Shown here: positions 1 to 6,680 of the stretch, one piece after another | Position numbering within the stretch: the stretch's first letter is position 1 | How the letters are laid out: every line of letters begins with the position of its first letter | Source: Methanobacteriota archaeon | GTDB taxonomy: Archaea > Halobacteriota > Methanosarcinia > Methanosarcinales > Methanoperedenaceae | NCBI GenBank assembly: GCA_018900975.1 | Contig: JAHIFK010000316.1 | Span: 1-9,706, forward strand | DNA length: 9,706 nt | Reading direction: 5' to 3' | Notes under the pieces: generated by a model | Databases searched by the model: none | What the model was told of the DNA's origin: nothing | The model's input: only the letters and a program-made list of their open reading frames with translations | Made by a program: the position numbers and the translations under genes

Positions 1-642
1 GACGAACTTGAACGTGATGACATTATCCGCAGTTGTCAATGCATCGGCATATTTGAAATCTATCTCATGCTGGCCATTTGAGACTTCATGGTGGGATGCC
101 TCTATGTTGAAACCCATCTTCTCAAGCGCCACAACTATTTCCTGGCGGATATCTTCAGCCTGGTCAACTGGCGGGAAATCAAAATAGCCTCCAAAGTCAT
201 GCGGTATGTTGGTGGCCTGGTCGTCTTTTCGCTTGAAGAAAAAGAATTCAAGTTCAGGACCGGTGTTCATGACAAAACCGCGTTTCTCCGCTTCCTTAAG
301 GGCTCTCTTTAAAACGTAGCGGGGGTCGCCTTCGAACGGTTTACCGTTTGGTTTGTAGACGTCACAGATAAGCCTTGCCACCTTTCCTCCGTTCACGTCC
401 CAGGGCAGGATCTGGTATGTATTGATGTCGGGTTTCAGCAGCATGTCCGACTCTTCTATCCTGACAAAACCCTCGATCGAGGAGCCGTCAAATGCAATGC
501 CTGAGTTCAATGCTTTCTCTGCTTGTGAAACAGGTATTCCCACATTCTTGACCATGCCCCCTATGTCCACGAATTGAAGTCTTAAGAACTGAACCTGGTT
601 TTGTTCAATTGATTTTAATACATCTTCATTTGTTCTGATCAT
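1..642 (-). CDS. glnA: Glutamine synthetase type I, N-terminal part (runs off the window)
   Basis: Glutamine synthetase makes glutamine from glutamate, ammonia and ATP in the cytoplasm and is the main ammonia-assimilating enzyme. Translating the minus strand from the ATG at 642 gives 214 codons open to the window edge; the usual length is about 440-450. Family marks are present: FDGSSIEGF in the beta-grasp region (about residue 52), GPELEFFFF at the start of the catalytic domain, and the active-site stretch HHEV..GQHEIDF near residue 190. The start is supported by GGAG at 650-653, seven bases ahead of the ATG. The C-terminal half, with most ATP- and glutamate-binding residues, is outside the window. 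The gene follows the radical SAM gene on the same strand, but a gap of 158 bases with a TATA candidate suggests separate transcription. The family assignment is very secure. Confidence 0.97.
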   Translation of the reverse strand, partial: MIRTNEDVLKSIEQNQVQFLRLQFVDIGGMVKNVGIPVSQAEKALNSGIAFDGSSIEGFVRIEESDMLLKPDINTYQILPWDVNGGKVARLICDVYKPNGKPFEGDPRYVLKRALKEAEKRGFVMNTGPELEFFFFKRKDDQATNIPHDFGGYFDFPPVDQAEDIRQEIVVALEKMGFNIEASHHEVSNGQHEIDFKYADALTTADNVITFKFV

Positions 643-675
643 ATTGATGCTCCAAATAATGCATATTTTTACTTG

Positions 676-686
676 TTTTTTATATT
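676..686 (-). promoter_or_regulatory. Candidate TATA box of glnA
   Basis: On the minus strand an AATATAAAAAA stretch is centred about 39 bases before the glnA ATG. Initiation about 25 bases downstream would leave a short leader that still contains the GGAG ribosome-binding site. A second A/T stretch (CTTAAAAAC, about 712-722) is an alternative. The rest of the 643-800 spacer holds no gene that I can see. Confidence 0.45.
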
Positions 687-800
687 CCTTTGATAAACGT
701 TTATTTACTTAATAGTTTTTAAGCCACAATATTTTTCCCAACTCGAGAGTAGACTCAAGTGAAGGTATGCGTGACCGACTATAGGCTACCGTTTGTATAC

Positions 801-1820
801 TTATATAGTTTTCCATGATGTCTGTTTTTTAGCTATATATATCCCGTCCACCACTCTTTCCATCCTCACATACACCTCGCTTCCCACAGGGATCCTGTCA
901 GCATCCACGATAGTGAGCACCCTGTCCCGCGCCACCGCAAGCTTCTCACCTTTCATCCAGCCTGGCCCAACGACATTCACTTTGACTTTCTCATATCTTT
1001 TGAACATGCGGGGAATGGCTTTCCATTCGAAACTGCCAAAGTCTTCCGGCTTAAGAACAAGTTTTATGCCGTACATTTCTTCCCATCTCCTCAATCGCAA
1101 ATAGAACTCCTCCCAGTCCATAGACCTGATGCCCTGTTTTCTTCCGTACTTGTGGGGCAGGAACTTCTGTATCCCAAGCGCAGGCCACCGTTTGCCTGAG
1201 CCGATGCGAAGAGCGAACTCGATCAATTTTGGCATCTCGTCATCGTTTATTCCTGGAAGCCACACTGGCGCGATGAGAAGGTCGATACCTGTGTTCCTGG
1301 CGATATATTCCGCGTTCTCAAGCACACGTGTAAGGTTGTATGCATCCGTACCTGCTATCCTCTTTGCAAGTTCGGGTTCAAGCGATTCAATGGACATATT
1401 GATGCGCGAAAGCCCCGCAGATTCCAGTTTGTCGATGAGTTTTTCTGAGAGCAACGTCCCGTTCGTCTGCATCGAGACAGTCTTGACATGACTATTCTTC
1501 GAAAGCCCCCCGACCAGTTCAACAAGCTGCGGGTACATCGATGGCTCCCCCACAGTATCGATATGCGCTTCGATGTCATTCGTCTCTTTGTAAGAGGCGG
1601 CCCATTCGAACGCAGCAAGCAATTGCGGCAGGTCAACCATATACTCTGATATCCTCTGCTTTGTGCGGGAACCTGCGTCAGTGGAACAAAAAATGCACGA
1701 CAGCGGGCACTCGCTTATCGGGCGGACCTGAAGTACGTTCGTCCCGCGGTCGATTATGCCAAAGGCGATGCAGCCGAAAAGGGGGATGTCGCGGATGAGG
1801 ATGTTGTTACATTTTGACAT
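801..1820 (-). CDS. Radical SAM protein of unknown function (archaeal COG2100-like)
   Basis: The protein has 339 residues from the ATG at 1820. The radical SAM cluster-binding motif CxxxCxxC is Cys38-Cys42-Cys45, in the order C-PLS-C-IF-C. A GEP motif of the SAM-binding type follows at residues 91-93 (DTVGEP), then MQTNG on the next core strands, so the SAM-cleaving half-barrel looks intact. The last 70 or so residues are glycine- and valine-rich and look like a small beta-barrel (TRAM/OB-like), which is inference. The substrate is unknown; the resemblance to the uncharacterised archaeal group COG2100 is from memory. An upstream GTG at 1832 would add four residues, but the TATA box at 1848-1856 predicts initiation near 1826, downstream of that GTG, so ATG 1820 is preferred. 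There is no ribosome-binding site, which fits a near-leaderless mRNA. Confidence 0.9.
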   Translation of the reverse strand: MSKCNNILIRDIPLFGCIAFGIIDRGTNVLQVRPISECPLSCIFCSTDAGSRTKQRISEYMVDLPQLLAAFEWAASYKETNDIEAHIDTVGEPSMYPQLVELVGGLSKNSHVKTVSMQTNGTLLSEKLIDKLESAGLSRINMSIESLEPELAKRIAGTDAYNLTRVLENAEYIARNTGIDLLIAPVWLPGINDDEMPKLIEFALRIGSGKRWPALGIQKFLPHKYGRKQGIRSMDWEEFYLRLRRWEEMYGIKLVLKPEDFGSFEWKAIPRMFKRYEKVKVNVVGPGWMKGEKLAVARDRVLTIVDADRIPVGSEVYVRMERVVDGIYIAKKQTSWKTI

Positions 1821-1847
1821 TTTCAGGTACACTTCTGTTTAAGTAAT

Positions 1848-1856
1848 CTATAAATT
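1848..1856 (-). promoter_or_regulatory. TATA box of the radical SAM gene
   Basis: AATTTATAG on the minus strand is centred 32 bases before ATG 1820. Archaeal initiation about 26 bases downstream falls near 1826, giving a leader of about six bases. This separates the gene transcriptionally from the glycosylase gene that ends at 1928. Confidence 0.5.
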
Positions 1857-1883
1857 ATCCGTATCAACAAATCTGCGTTCATC

Positions 1884-2066
1884 ATGCCGAAACCCTGCGG
1901 GTTCTCGACTCCGCGCACACGTATGCCCTACGGGGCATACGTCAAGGGTTGCGCCCCTTGAGGACGCCCGTCCACGTATGCCAGTGTGCTGGCATACGTG
2001 TGCACGCAATCGACTGGCGTGACAGTCGACGTGGACACGCCCTCCAGAGGCGTGACTCTGGGCGAT
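1884..2066. repeat. Hairpin-cluster element at the 3' end of the glycosylase gene
   Basis: Consecutive perfect inverted repeats are packed into about 180 bases. They are 1891-1903 (5-bp stem), 1919-1942 (10-bp stem, 4-base loop), 1942-1961 (7 bp, 6-base loop), 1973-2000 (12 bp, 4-base loop), 2010-2029 (7 bp, loop gcgtga) and 2044-2061 (6 bp, loop gcgtga). A longer-range pairing, 1970-1977 with 2029-2036, encloses two of these hairpins. The two long stems share the core CGTATGCC/GGCATACG. The hexamer TTCATC stands on both sides (1878-1883 and 2067-2072). This looks like a REP-like or miniature mobile element; it is not a simple terminator. Confidence 0.75.
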
Positions 2067-2716
2067 TTCATCTGCGGTTTAATATGCCAATGAATTTTAT
2101 TATCAACTAGCACACACTCTCCGCATCGTTTTTTCCCGCAGAACTGCTTTCCGTACTCCACGATGAGCGCGTGGAATTCCTTGTAAAGAGGAACATCCTG
2201 CGGTATTGAACTTTCAAAAAGCGACTGCAGTGTCCCGTAATCCCCTTCGATATCCATGCAACTGCACATCCTCTTCGTATATGCATCAATTACGAACTTT
2301 GGTTTATCTGCCGCATAAAGCACGATACTATCAGCAGTCTCCTCTCCAACGCCATTCAAAGAAAGAAGCGTCTCCCGAAGTTCCCCGACCGGTTTATCGA
2401 GGATATCCGGGTTCTCATAGAAAAACGTAGAAACAGCTTTCAGTCTCTTTGCCTTCTGCCTGAAGAACCCTGTGCATCTCACAAGCCCCTCAAGTTTTTC
2501 AATTTCAGCTCTGGCAATGGGCTCTTCTGCCATAAGCCCGCTCTCCTTCATGTTCCTGATCGCTTTCTCGACATTTTCCCACTTTGTCTGCTGGGTGAGA
2601 ATCGCTCCCACGACCACTTCAAAAGGGGTATCTGCCGGCCACCACTTTTTATGACCGAACTGGTTCAGGAGTTTATTGTAAATTTTAATAAGATCGGTTT
2701 TTGGCATCTCTCTCAT
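1928..2716 (-). CDS. Endonuclease III-like DNA glycosylase (COG2231/MagIII-like), with repeat-derived tail
   Basis: This is a HhH-GPD superfamily base-excision glycosylase that removes damaged bases from DNA. Residues 34-46 (VVVGAILTQQTKW) match the family's N-terminal helix. The helix-hairpin-helix is at 119-136 (LNGVGEETADS), and the catalytic Asp is D144 in VIDAYTKRM. The hairpin lysine used for lyase chemistry in endonuclease III is absent (GVGEE), as in monofunctional relatives such as Helicobacter MagIII. Only three cysteines of the usual four-Cys Fe-S loop are present (C193, C198, C201, spacing x4 and x2); the fourth position is K207, so cluster binding is doubtful. Residues from about 217 to 262 are encoded by a hairpin cluster and do not look like family sequence. 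The start ATG overlaps the npdG stop as ATGA; an in-frame ATG three codons later is an alternative. The exact base substrate cannot be read from sequence. Confidence 0.88.
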   Translation of the reverse strand: MREMPKTDLIKIYNKLLNQFGHKKWWPADTPFEVVVGAILTQQTKWENVEKAIRNMKESGLMAEEPIARAEIEKLEGLVRCTGFFRQKAKRLKAVSTFFYENPDILDKPVGELRETLLSLNGVGEETADSIVLYAADKPKFVIDAYTKRMCSCMDIEGDYGTLQSLFESSIPQDVPLYKEFHALIVEYGKQFCGKKRCGECVLVDNKIHWHIKPQMKSPRVTPLEGVSTSTVTPVDCVHTYASTLAYVDGRPQGAQPLTYAP

Positions 2717-3369
2717 GAGAACTTTACACCAAGGTCAGAGAGTTTGTTCCTTATGGCGAGATTAATAAGGAAAGGCGTCATGGACTCTATCATATACGAA
2801 GACTCAAGTCCCCCGCCGTCCAGAGGGCGCAGGCTCTTGATCTCCCTTGTCAGTTCCATCACTTTTTGTTTTGCGGCCTCATCATCTCCGCAGACCACGA
2901 CATCATAATTAAGCTCAATATCCGGGTTCGCCAGTTTCTTTGCAGAGATATTATGGTATGCAGAGACCACTTTTACGGTCTTTGGAAGGACATCCTGTAT
3001 CTCAAGAGCTGCGCAGCCCTGCTCTGGAGGCGAATACTCGAACCATTTGTTCTTTTTCATAGGAACAACAAGCGAAATGACGATCTGATCATTGAAATCG
3101 GTGAGGAGACTTTTCAAAAGTGTTATCACACCGTTATACGGCACTGAAAGCACAACGACATCCACATCCTTGATGCCCGTCTCGTTAGAGCATCCTCCGA
3201 GACTGCTGCATGACAATCCCTTATTCGTAAGTCTGTCCTTGTATTCATCAGCAGCTTTTACCGCCTTATCAGCTTCTCTCGAACATACCATAATTTCGTG
3301 TTTTTCAGCCCAGCGAAGCGCAAAACCTTCTCCAATGCTACCAGTTCCGCCAAGTATTGCGATTTTCAT
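2713..3369 (-). CDS. npdG: F420H2:NADP+ oxidoreductase (NADPH-dependent F420 reductase)
   Basis: This cytoplasmic enzyme moves hydride between coenzyme F420 and NADP, linking catabolic F420H2 to biosynthetic NADPH. The 218-residue length is normal for the family. The N-terminal Rossmann motif is GGTGSIGEGFALRWA (residues 7-21), followed by SREADKA (30-36), where Ser-Arg fits recognition of the NADP 2'-phosphate. Other family marks are VVLSVPY (72-78), VSAYHNIS (135-142) and LRPLDGGGLES (180-190). The ATG overlaps the glycosyltransferase stop by four bases and is preceded by AAGGAG at 3375-3380, the clearest ribosome-binding site in the window. Its own stop overlaps the glycosylase start in the same way, so the three are probably cotranscribed and translationally coupled. 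An F420-linked enzyme is a strong archaeal or actinobacterial marker, and the rest of the window favours archaea. Confidence 0.95.
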   Translation of the reverse strand: MKIAILGGTGSIGEGFALRWAEKHEIMVCSREADKAVKAADEYKDRLTNKGLSCSSLGGCSNETGIKDVDVVVLSVPYNGVITLLKSLLTDFNDQIVISLVVPMKKNKWFEYSPPEQGCAALEIQDVLPKTVKVVSAYHNISAKKLANPDIELNYDVVVCGDDEAAKQKVMELTREIKSLRPLDGGGLESSYMIESMTPFLINLAIRNKLSDLGVKFS

Positions 3370-4289
3370 TTTTTCTCCTTTTCTTTCAGAATTTTACTCA
3401 TCAAATGCATGTTTTCCCTGTGCATAGAAACCATCAGGTCGCTCACGACCATCAATATGAAAACCTGTATCCCTGTAACTATGAGCAAAGTGGCAAGTAT
3501 TGTAAGAGGGATATGGTCTATGCGTTTGAACCACTCATTCACAACATAAATGCCAATAGCTAAACCGCTCAATGTGAGAACACCCCCCATCACGCCAAAA
3601 TAAAACAGAGGGTTGTGCATGCGGGCAAGCAGGAATATGGTCGAAAAGATCCTGAAGCCGTCCCTGATAGGCTTGAGCTTGGTCGCAGCGCCGCTTACCC
3701 TTGAAAGATATTTTATCGGCACCTCAGTTGTCTTCAAATTCTTTTTTACGCACTCTACTGTGATCTCTGTTTCCACCTCAAAACCTGTTCTGTTGAGTTC
3801 TATCTGTTTTATTGCATCATGAGTGAACGCCCTGTAGCCTGAAAGGATATCTTCAAGCCAGACACCGTATGCGAACCCGAATATCTTGTTCAAGATCCAG
3901 TTCCCGAAAAGGTTCACTCTTGTGAAAGCTCCTTTTTGATAATTCCCGATCCTTGTCCCGATAACGTGGTCTACCTGCCCGGATGTAACAGGTTCAAGGA
4001 GCGTATAGACCTCTTCGGGAAGATACGTTCCGTCCCCGTCGATCATGACAACATATCTGGTATTAATTGCCTGGAATGCCTGTGTAACGGCCTGTCCCTT
4101 CCCCTTCCCGCTCTGAAGTATCACCTTTGCGCCTTCTTTCTCGGCGATTTTTACAGTATCGTCCTTGCTGTGCCCGTCAATAACGAGAATGTTGGAAAAA
4201 CCCATTGACCTGAATTCACTAACTATCCCACCGATTGTTTTACCCTCATTAAGGGTGGGAATTAAGATACATACATCCTCTTTGTTCAT
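3366..4289 (-). CDS. Family 2 glycosyltransferase, AglJ/dolichol-phosphate-sugar synthase-like
   Basis: The protein has 307 residues. The catalytic domain starts with ILIPTLNEGKTIG (8-20), and VIDGHSKDDT (37-46) is the second nucleotide-binding loop. The DxD metal/nucleotide-sugar motif is D85-G-D87 in MIDGDGTY. LEDILSGYRAF (145-155) and a GFEVETEI stretch (169-176) match dolichyl-phosphate sugar synthases. Two hydrophobic segments near 229-251 and 261-285 should anchor it in the membrane, with a basic C-terminus inside. Such enzymes pass a sugar from a nucleotide donor to a polyprenyl phosphate; haloarchaeal AglJ does this for S-layer protein N-glycosylation, and that role is inferred here. 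A TATA box 24 bases before the ATG and the lack of a ribosome-binding site indicate a leaderless mRNA, making this the first gene of the glycosyltransferase-npdG-glycosylase unit. Confidence 0.9.
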   Translation of the reverse strand: MNKEDVCILIPTLNEGKTIGGIVSEFRSMGFSNILVIDGHSKDDTVKIAEKEGAKVILQSGKGKGQAVTQAFQAINTRYVVMIDGDGTYLPEEVYTLLEPVTSGQVDHVIGTRIGNYQKGAFTRVNLFGNWILNKIFGFAYGVWLEDILSGYRAFTHDAIKQIELNRTGFEVETEITVECVKKNLKTTEVPIKYLSRVSGAATKLKPIRDGFRIFSTIFLLARMHNPLFYFGVMGGVLTLSGLAIGIYVVNEWFKRIDHIPLTILATLLIVTGIQVFILMVVSDLMVSMHRENMHLMSKILKEKEKK

Positions 4290-4308
4290 TTAAAGTCTTT
4301 ATTTATCT

Positions 4309-4318
4309 GTATATACTT
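4309..4318 (-). promoter_or_regulatory. TATA box of the glycosyltransferase-npdG-glycosylase operon
   Basis: AAGTATATAC on the minus strand is centred about 24 bases ahead of the glycosyltransferase ATG, so transcription should begin at or next to the start codon. The 56-base gap to the upstream methyltransferase gene is otherwise A/T-rich and empty. Confidence 0.55.
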
Positions 4319-4345
4319 AATAGTTTAGTGATTGGCATACTAATT

Positions 4346-5038
4346 TTATAATTTACTACCCACGTAAACCGTGACGATACCGAACGTCAGGTCATAATAC
4401 TGTATTTCCTTCATTCCTGAACTTTTCATAAGTTCAATGAATTCTTCCCGTTTAGGGAATGCCATGACCGATGATGGTAAATAGCTGTAAGGTCCCGATT
4501 TTTTGGAGACCAGAGAACCAATCGCTGGCAGCATTTTTTGAAAATAAATATGATACATCGACCTGAAAACGCGGTTCTGCGGCTGCGAGAATTCAAGCAC
4601 TACGACTCTGCCTCCTTTCCTGACAACCCGATGCATTTCAGACAGGGCTTTTTTGATGTCTGCAACATTCCTGATACCAAATGCCACGATAGCGCCGTTA
4701 AAACTATTATCTTTGAAAGACAGGTTCTCTGCATCGTTCTGGATGCAGCAGGCATTTGTTATGTTGCTTTTCTTGATCTTCATTTCGCACAGTTTCAGCA
4801 TTTCCAGGCAGAAATCAGAGGCTACAGCATGGCTTCTTTTTGAGACCTCTATTGCCACATCCCCTGTCCCTGAACAGACATCAAGAATGAGGCCTGACTG
4901 CAGTTTTTCTGCGGCGAACCTGCGCCAGTATCTGTCGCGCCTTAAACTCAGAAGGGAGTTAAGAAAGTCGTACCTATGGGAAATGCCTGCGAACATCTTC
5001 TGGATATATTCTTTTTTCTGCACCGCGACCTCGCTCAA
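4346..5038 (-). CDS. menG: MenG/UbiE-type quinone C-methyltransferase
   Basis: This enzyme uses S-adenosylmethionine to methylate the ring of a demethylquinone in the last step of menaquinone-type synthesis. At 230 residues it matches the family. The signatures run in order: MFAGISHRYDFLN (15-27), SAM motif I LDVCSGTGD (52-60), NDAENLSFKDNSF (101-113), AFGIRNV (119-125), EMHRVVRKGG..VVLEFSQP (134-153), YSYLPSSVMAFP (184-195) and the C-terminal FGIVTVYVGSK. The frame is closed by TAA directly before codon 1, so translation must begin at the TTG (5038) or the GTG at 5023; neither has a strong ribosome-binding site. In an F420-containing archaeon this could serve menaquinone (reported for Methanoperedens, Archaeoglobus) or another isoprenoid electron carrier such as methanophenazine. 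The family is certain; the physiological quinone is inference. Confidence 0.92.
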   Translation of the reverse strand: MSEVAVQKKEYIQKMFAGISHRYDFLNSLLSLRRDRYWRRFAAEKLQSGLILDVCSGTGDVAIEVSKRSHAVASDFCLEMLKLCEMKIKKSNITNACCIQNDAENLSFKDNSFNGAIVAFGIRNVADIKKALSEMHRVVRKGGRVVVLEFSQPQNRVFRSMYHIYFQKMLPAIGSLVSKKSGPYSYLPSSVMAFPKREEFIELMKSSGMKEIQYYDLTFGIVTVYVGSKL

Positions 5039-5120
5039 TTATTCGATCATAGTATTTTGCTTAACTGTGCATACTAAGGCCGGATAAAAAACGGATGAAA
5101 TGGGAATACGCTGTGAGTAA

Positions 5121-5150
5121 TCTGCGTTCATCTGCGTTTATCTGCGGTTA
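5121..5150. repeat. Three tandem 10-bp units (TCTGCGTTCA-like)
   Basis: The units are TCTGCGTTCA, TCTGCGTTTA and TCTGCGGTTA, head to tail, in the 253-base gap between the divergent menG and purB genes. Related single or partial units occur at 1872-1883 and 2071-2081, and in reverse complement at 6638-6651 just after purB. This is a short dispersed intergenic repeat, too short and too few for a CRISPR array. Confidence 0.7.
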
Positions 5151-5262
5151 CAATTATGCGAAGTTAGGCTGTAATTTAATGAACTGACCATAAGCCTACT
5201 TTTTAAGGTTTAAGTATTGCTATGTACTTCTACGATCCCACCTGCCAAACATCGATAGTTTC

Positions 5263-5268
5263 TTTAAA
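5263..5268 (+). promoter_or_regulatory. TATA box of purB
   Basis: TTTAAA is centred about 26 bases before the purB ATG, which places initiation at the start codon. No ribosome-binding site precedes the ATG, consistent with a leaderless transcript. Confidence 0.5.
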
Positions 5269-5291
5269 CCAGACTGCCTATAAGTACCCAC

Positions 5292-6629
5292 ATGGCAATC
5301 CATCCCATTGAATACCGCTATGGACACAGTGAAATGAAGTCTGTCTGGAGCGAAGAGACGCGTCTTTTAAAAATGCTTGCGGTTGAATCAGCCCTTGCAA
5401 AAGCCGAGGTCTTATCAGGCTATATACCTAAAGGAGTTGACGAGAAAATAACCCGCGGCACGGCAAAAGTGAAACTTGATCGGGTAAAGGAGATAGAGGA
5501 CGAGATACACCATGACGTGATGGCAGTGGTGGTTGCGCTCTCTGAACAGTCGGATGATGCGGGAAAATGGGTGCATTTCGGGGCCACATCGAACGATATC
5601 CTGGATACTGCAACAGCGCTTCAGATAAAAGATGCTCTCCAGATATTCAGGAAAGAAACATCAAAATTACGCTCAGTCCTGGTTGAAATGGCCCTGTTGC
5701 ACAAGAATACTGTATGCGCAGGGCGGACCCACGGACAGATAGGCGTTCCCACAACGTACGGTCTGCGCTTTGCGATATGGGCGTCTGAGATCGACAGGCA
5801 CATGGAGCGCCTCGACCAGCTCACGCCGCGCGCCACAGTAGGAAAGATGAGCGGGGCTGTTGGCACCCAGGCAGCTTTCGGAAAAAAGGGCATCGAGATA
5901 CAGAAAAAGACAATGGAAGCGCTGGGTATCGAGGCTGCTGACGTCTCGAACCAGATAATCCAGAGGGACAGGCATGCCGAGTTCGTGATGTGGATGGCAA
6001 ATACGGTCACAACACTTGACAAAATATGCGTTGAGATAAGATGCCTGGCAAGAAGCGAGATAGCAGAGGTGGAAGAGAGTTTTGGCAAGAAGCAGGTGGG
6101 TTCATCCACTATGCCGCATAAGCGCAACCCTATAAAATCGGAGCAGGTATGCGGGCTTGCAAGGATAGTGCGTGCGATGGTGGAACCTGAACTGCTCAAT
6201 AACACGCTGTGGGACGAACGCGACCTTACAAACTCATCATGCGAGCGGATAGTGTTCCCTGAATCCTGCGTGCTAACTGACCATGTGATAAGGCTTACAA
6301 CAACCATTATCCAGAACCTGCGCATCTACCCTGAGAACATAAAGAAGAACCTGGAGCTTCTTAACGGCCTGAACATGGGTGAAGCCGTCATGATAGAACT
6401 CACCAAGAAAGGCGTGGGAAGGCAGGAGGCACATGAGATCGTGCGGCAGTCTGCCATGACCGCGCGCGAGACAGGTGGGCAAATGAAGGACGCGCTGCTT
6501 GGCAATGAAACAGTATCAAAATATTTGAGCGAGAACGAGATCACAGGGATAATGGACCCGGAAAAATATATAGGCACAGCAGTAGAACAGGTGGAATCCC
6601 TTGCAGCAAAATTGAAAAAACGAAAATAG
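5292..6629 (+). CDS. purB: Adenylosuccinate lyase
   Basis: PurB works twice in cytoplasmic purine synthesis: it releases fumarate from SAICAR to give AICAR, and from adenylosuccinate to give AMP. The 445 residues form the fumarase/aspartase-superfamily helical bundle and act as a homotetramer. Conserved regions are intact: HFGATSNDILD (95-105), GRTHGQ (144-149, with H147 as the general acid) and the flexible signature loop GSSTMPHKRNP (270-280) carrying the catalytic serine. LLNNTLWDERDLTNSS is a further family mark. The N-terminus MAIHPIEYRYG is typical of archaeal homologues and supports the ATG at 5292, which lies about 26 bases after a TATA box. The gene diverges from menG and is followed 51 bases later by the GNAT gene. 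Nothing looks truncated or shifted. Confidence 0.97.
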   Translation: MAIHPIEYRYGHSEMKSVWSEETRLLKMLAVESALAKAEVLSGYIPKGVDEKITRGTAKVKLDRVKEIEDEIHHDVMAVVVALSEQSDDAGKWVHFGATSNDILDTATALQIKDALQIFRKETSKLRSVLVEMALLHKNTVCAGRTHGQIGVPTTYGLRFAIWASEIDRHMERLDQLTPRATVGKMSGAVGTQAAFGKKGIEIQKKTMEALGIEAADVSNQIIQRDRHAEFVMWMANTVTTLDKICVEIRCLARSEIAEVEESFGKKQVGSSTMPHKRNPIKSEQVCGLARIVRAMVEPELLNNTLWDERDLTNSSCERIVFPESCVLTDHVIRLTTTIIQNLRIYPENIKKNLELLNGLNMGEAVMIELTKKGVGRQEAHEIVRQSAMTARETGGQMKDALLGNETVSKYLSENEITGIMDPEKYIGTAVEQVESLAAKLKKRK

Positions 6630-6637
6630 ATTTTATG

Positions 6638-6651
6638 AAACCGCAGATTTT
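6638..6651. repeat. Single dispersed repeat unit after purB (AAACCGCAGATTTT)
   Basis: This unit starts nine bases after the purB stop. The same AAACCGCAGAT word, on the other strand, marks the right edge of the hairpin cluster in the glycosylase gene (2070-2080), and the 10-bp tandem at 5121-5150 is its reverse complement family. Confidence 0.5.
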
Positions 6652-6655
6652 ATAT
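6648..6655 (+). promoter_or_regulatory. Possible TATA box of the GNAT gene
   Basis: TTTATATA lies about 29 bases before the TTG start. If used, the leader would be only a few bases and would exclude the GAGG at 6669-6672. Either this promoter gives a near-leaderless mRNA, or read-through from purB uses the ribosome-binding site. The sequence does not decide. Confidence 0.35.
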
Positions 6656-6680
6656 ATTAATTAAATAAGAGGAACAATAA

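Noticed and set aside
88..312. Plus-strand open frame of 74 codons
   Set aside because: It lies fully antisense to the glutamine synthetase coding region, which translates into clear family motifs.
1919..2000. The two long hairpins as rho-independent terminators of the glycosylase operon
   Set aside because: Neither is followed by a T-run on the transcribed strand, and both lie before the stop codon. An archaeal terminator would be a T-rich stretch.
5039..5050. Three-codon reading frame (ATG ATC GAA TAA) directly before the menG start
   Set aside because: It is too short to call; an ATG followed by a stop in 12 bases is expected by chance. It is useful only for showing that menG cannot start farther upstream.
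5121..5150. Possible CRISPR array
   Set aside because: The three units are 10 bp long with no spacers, unlike any CRISPR repeat.
5621..6325. Minus-strand open frame of 234 codons inside purB
   Set aside because: The opposite strand encodes a fully conserved adenylosuccinate lyase; the antisense translation is Ser/Arg-rich with no motif.
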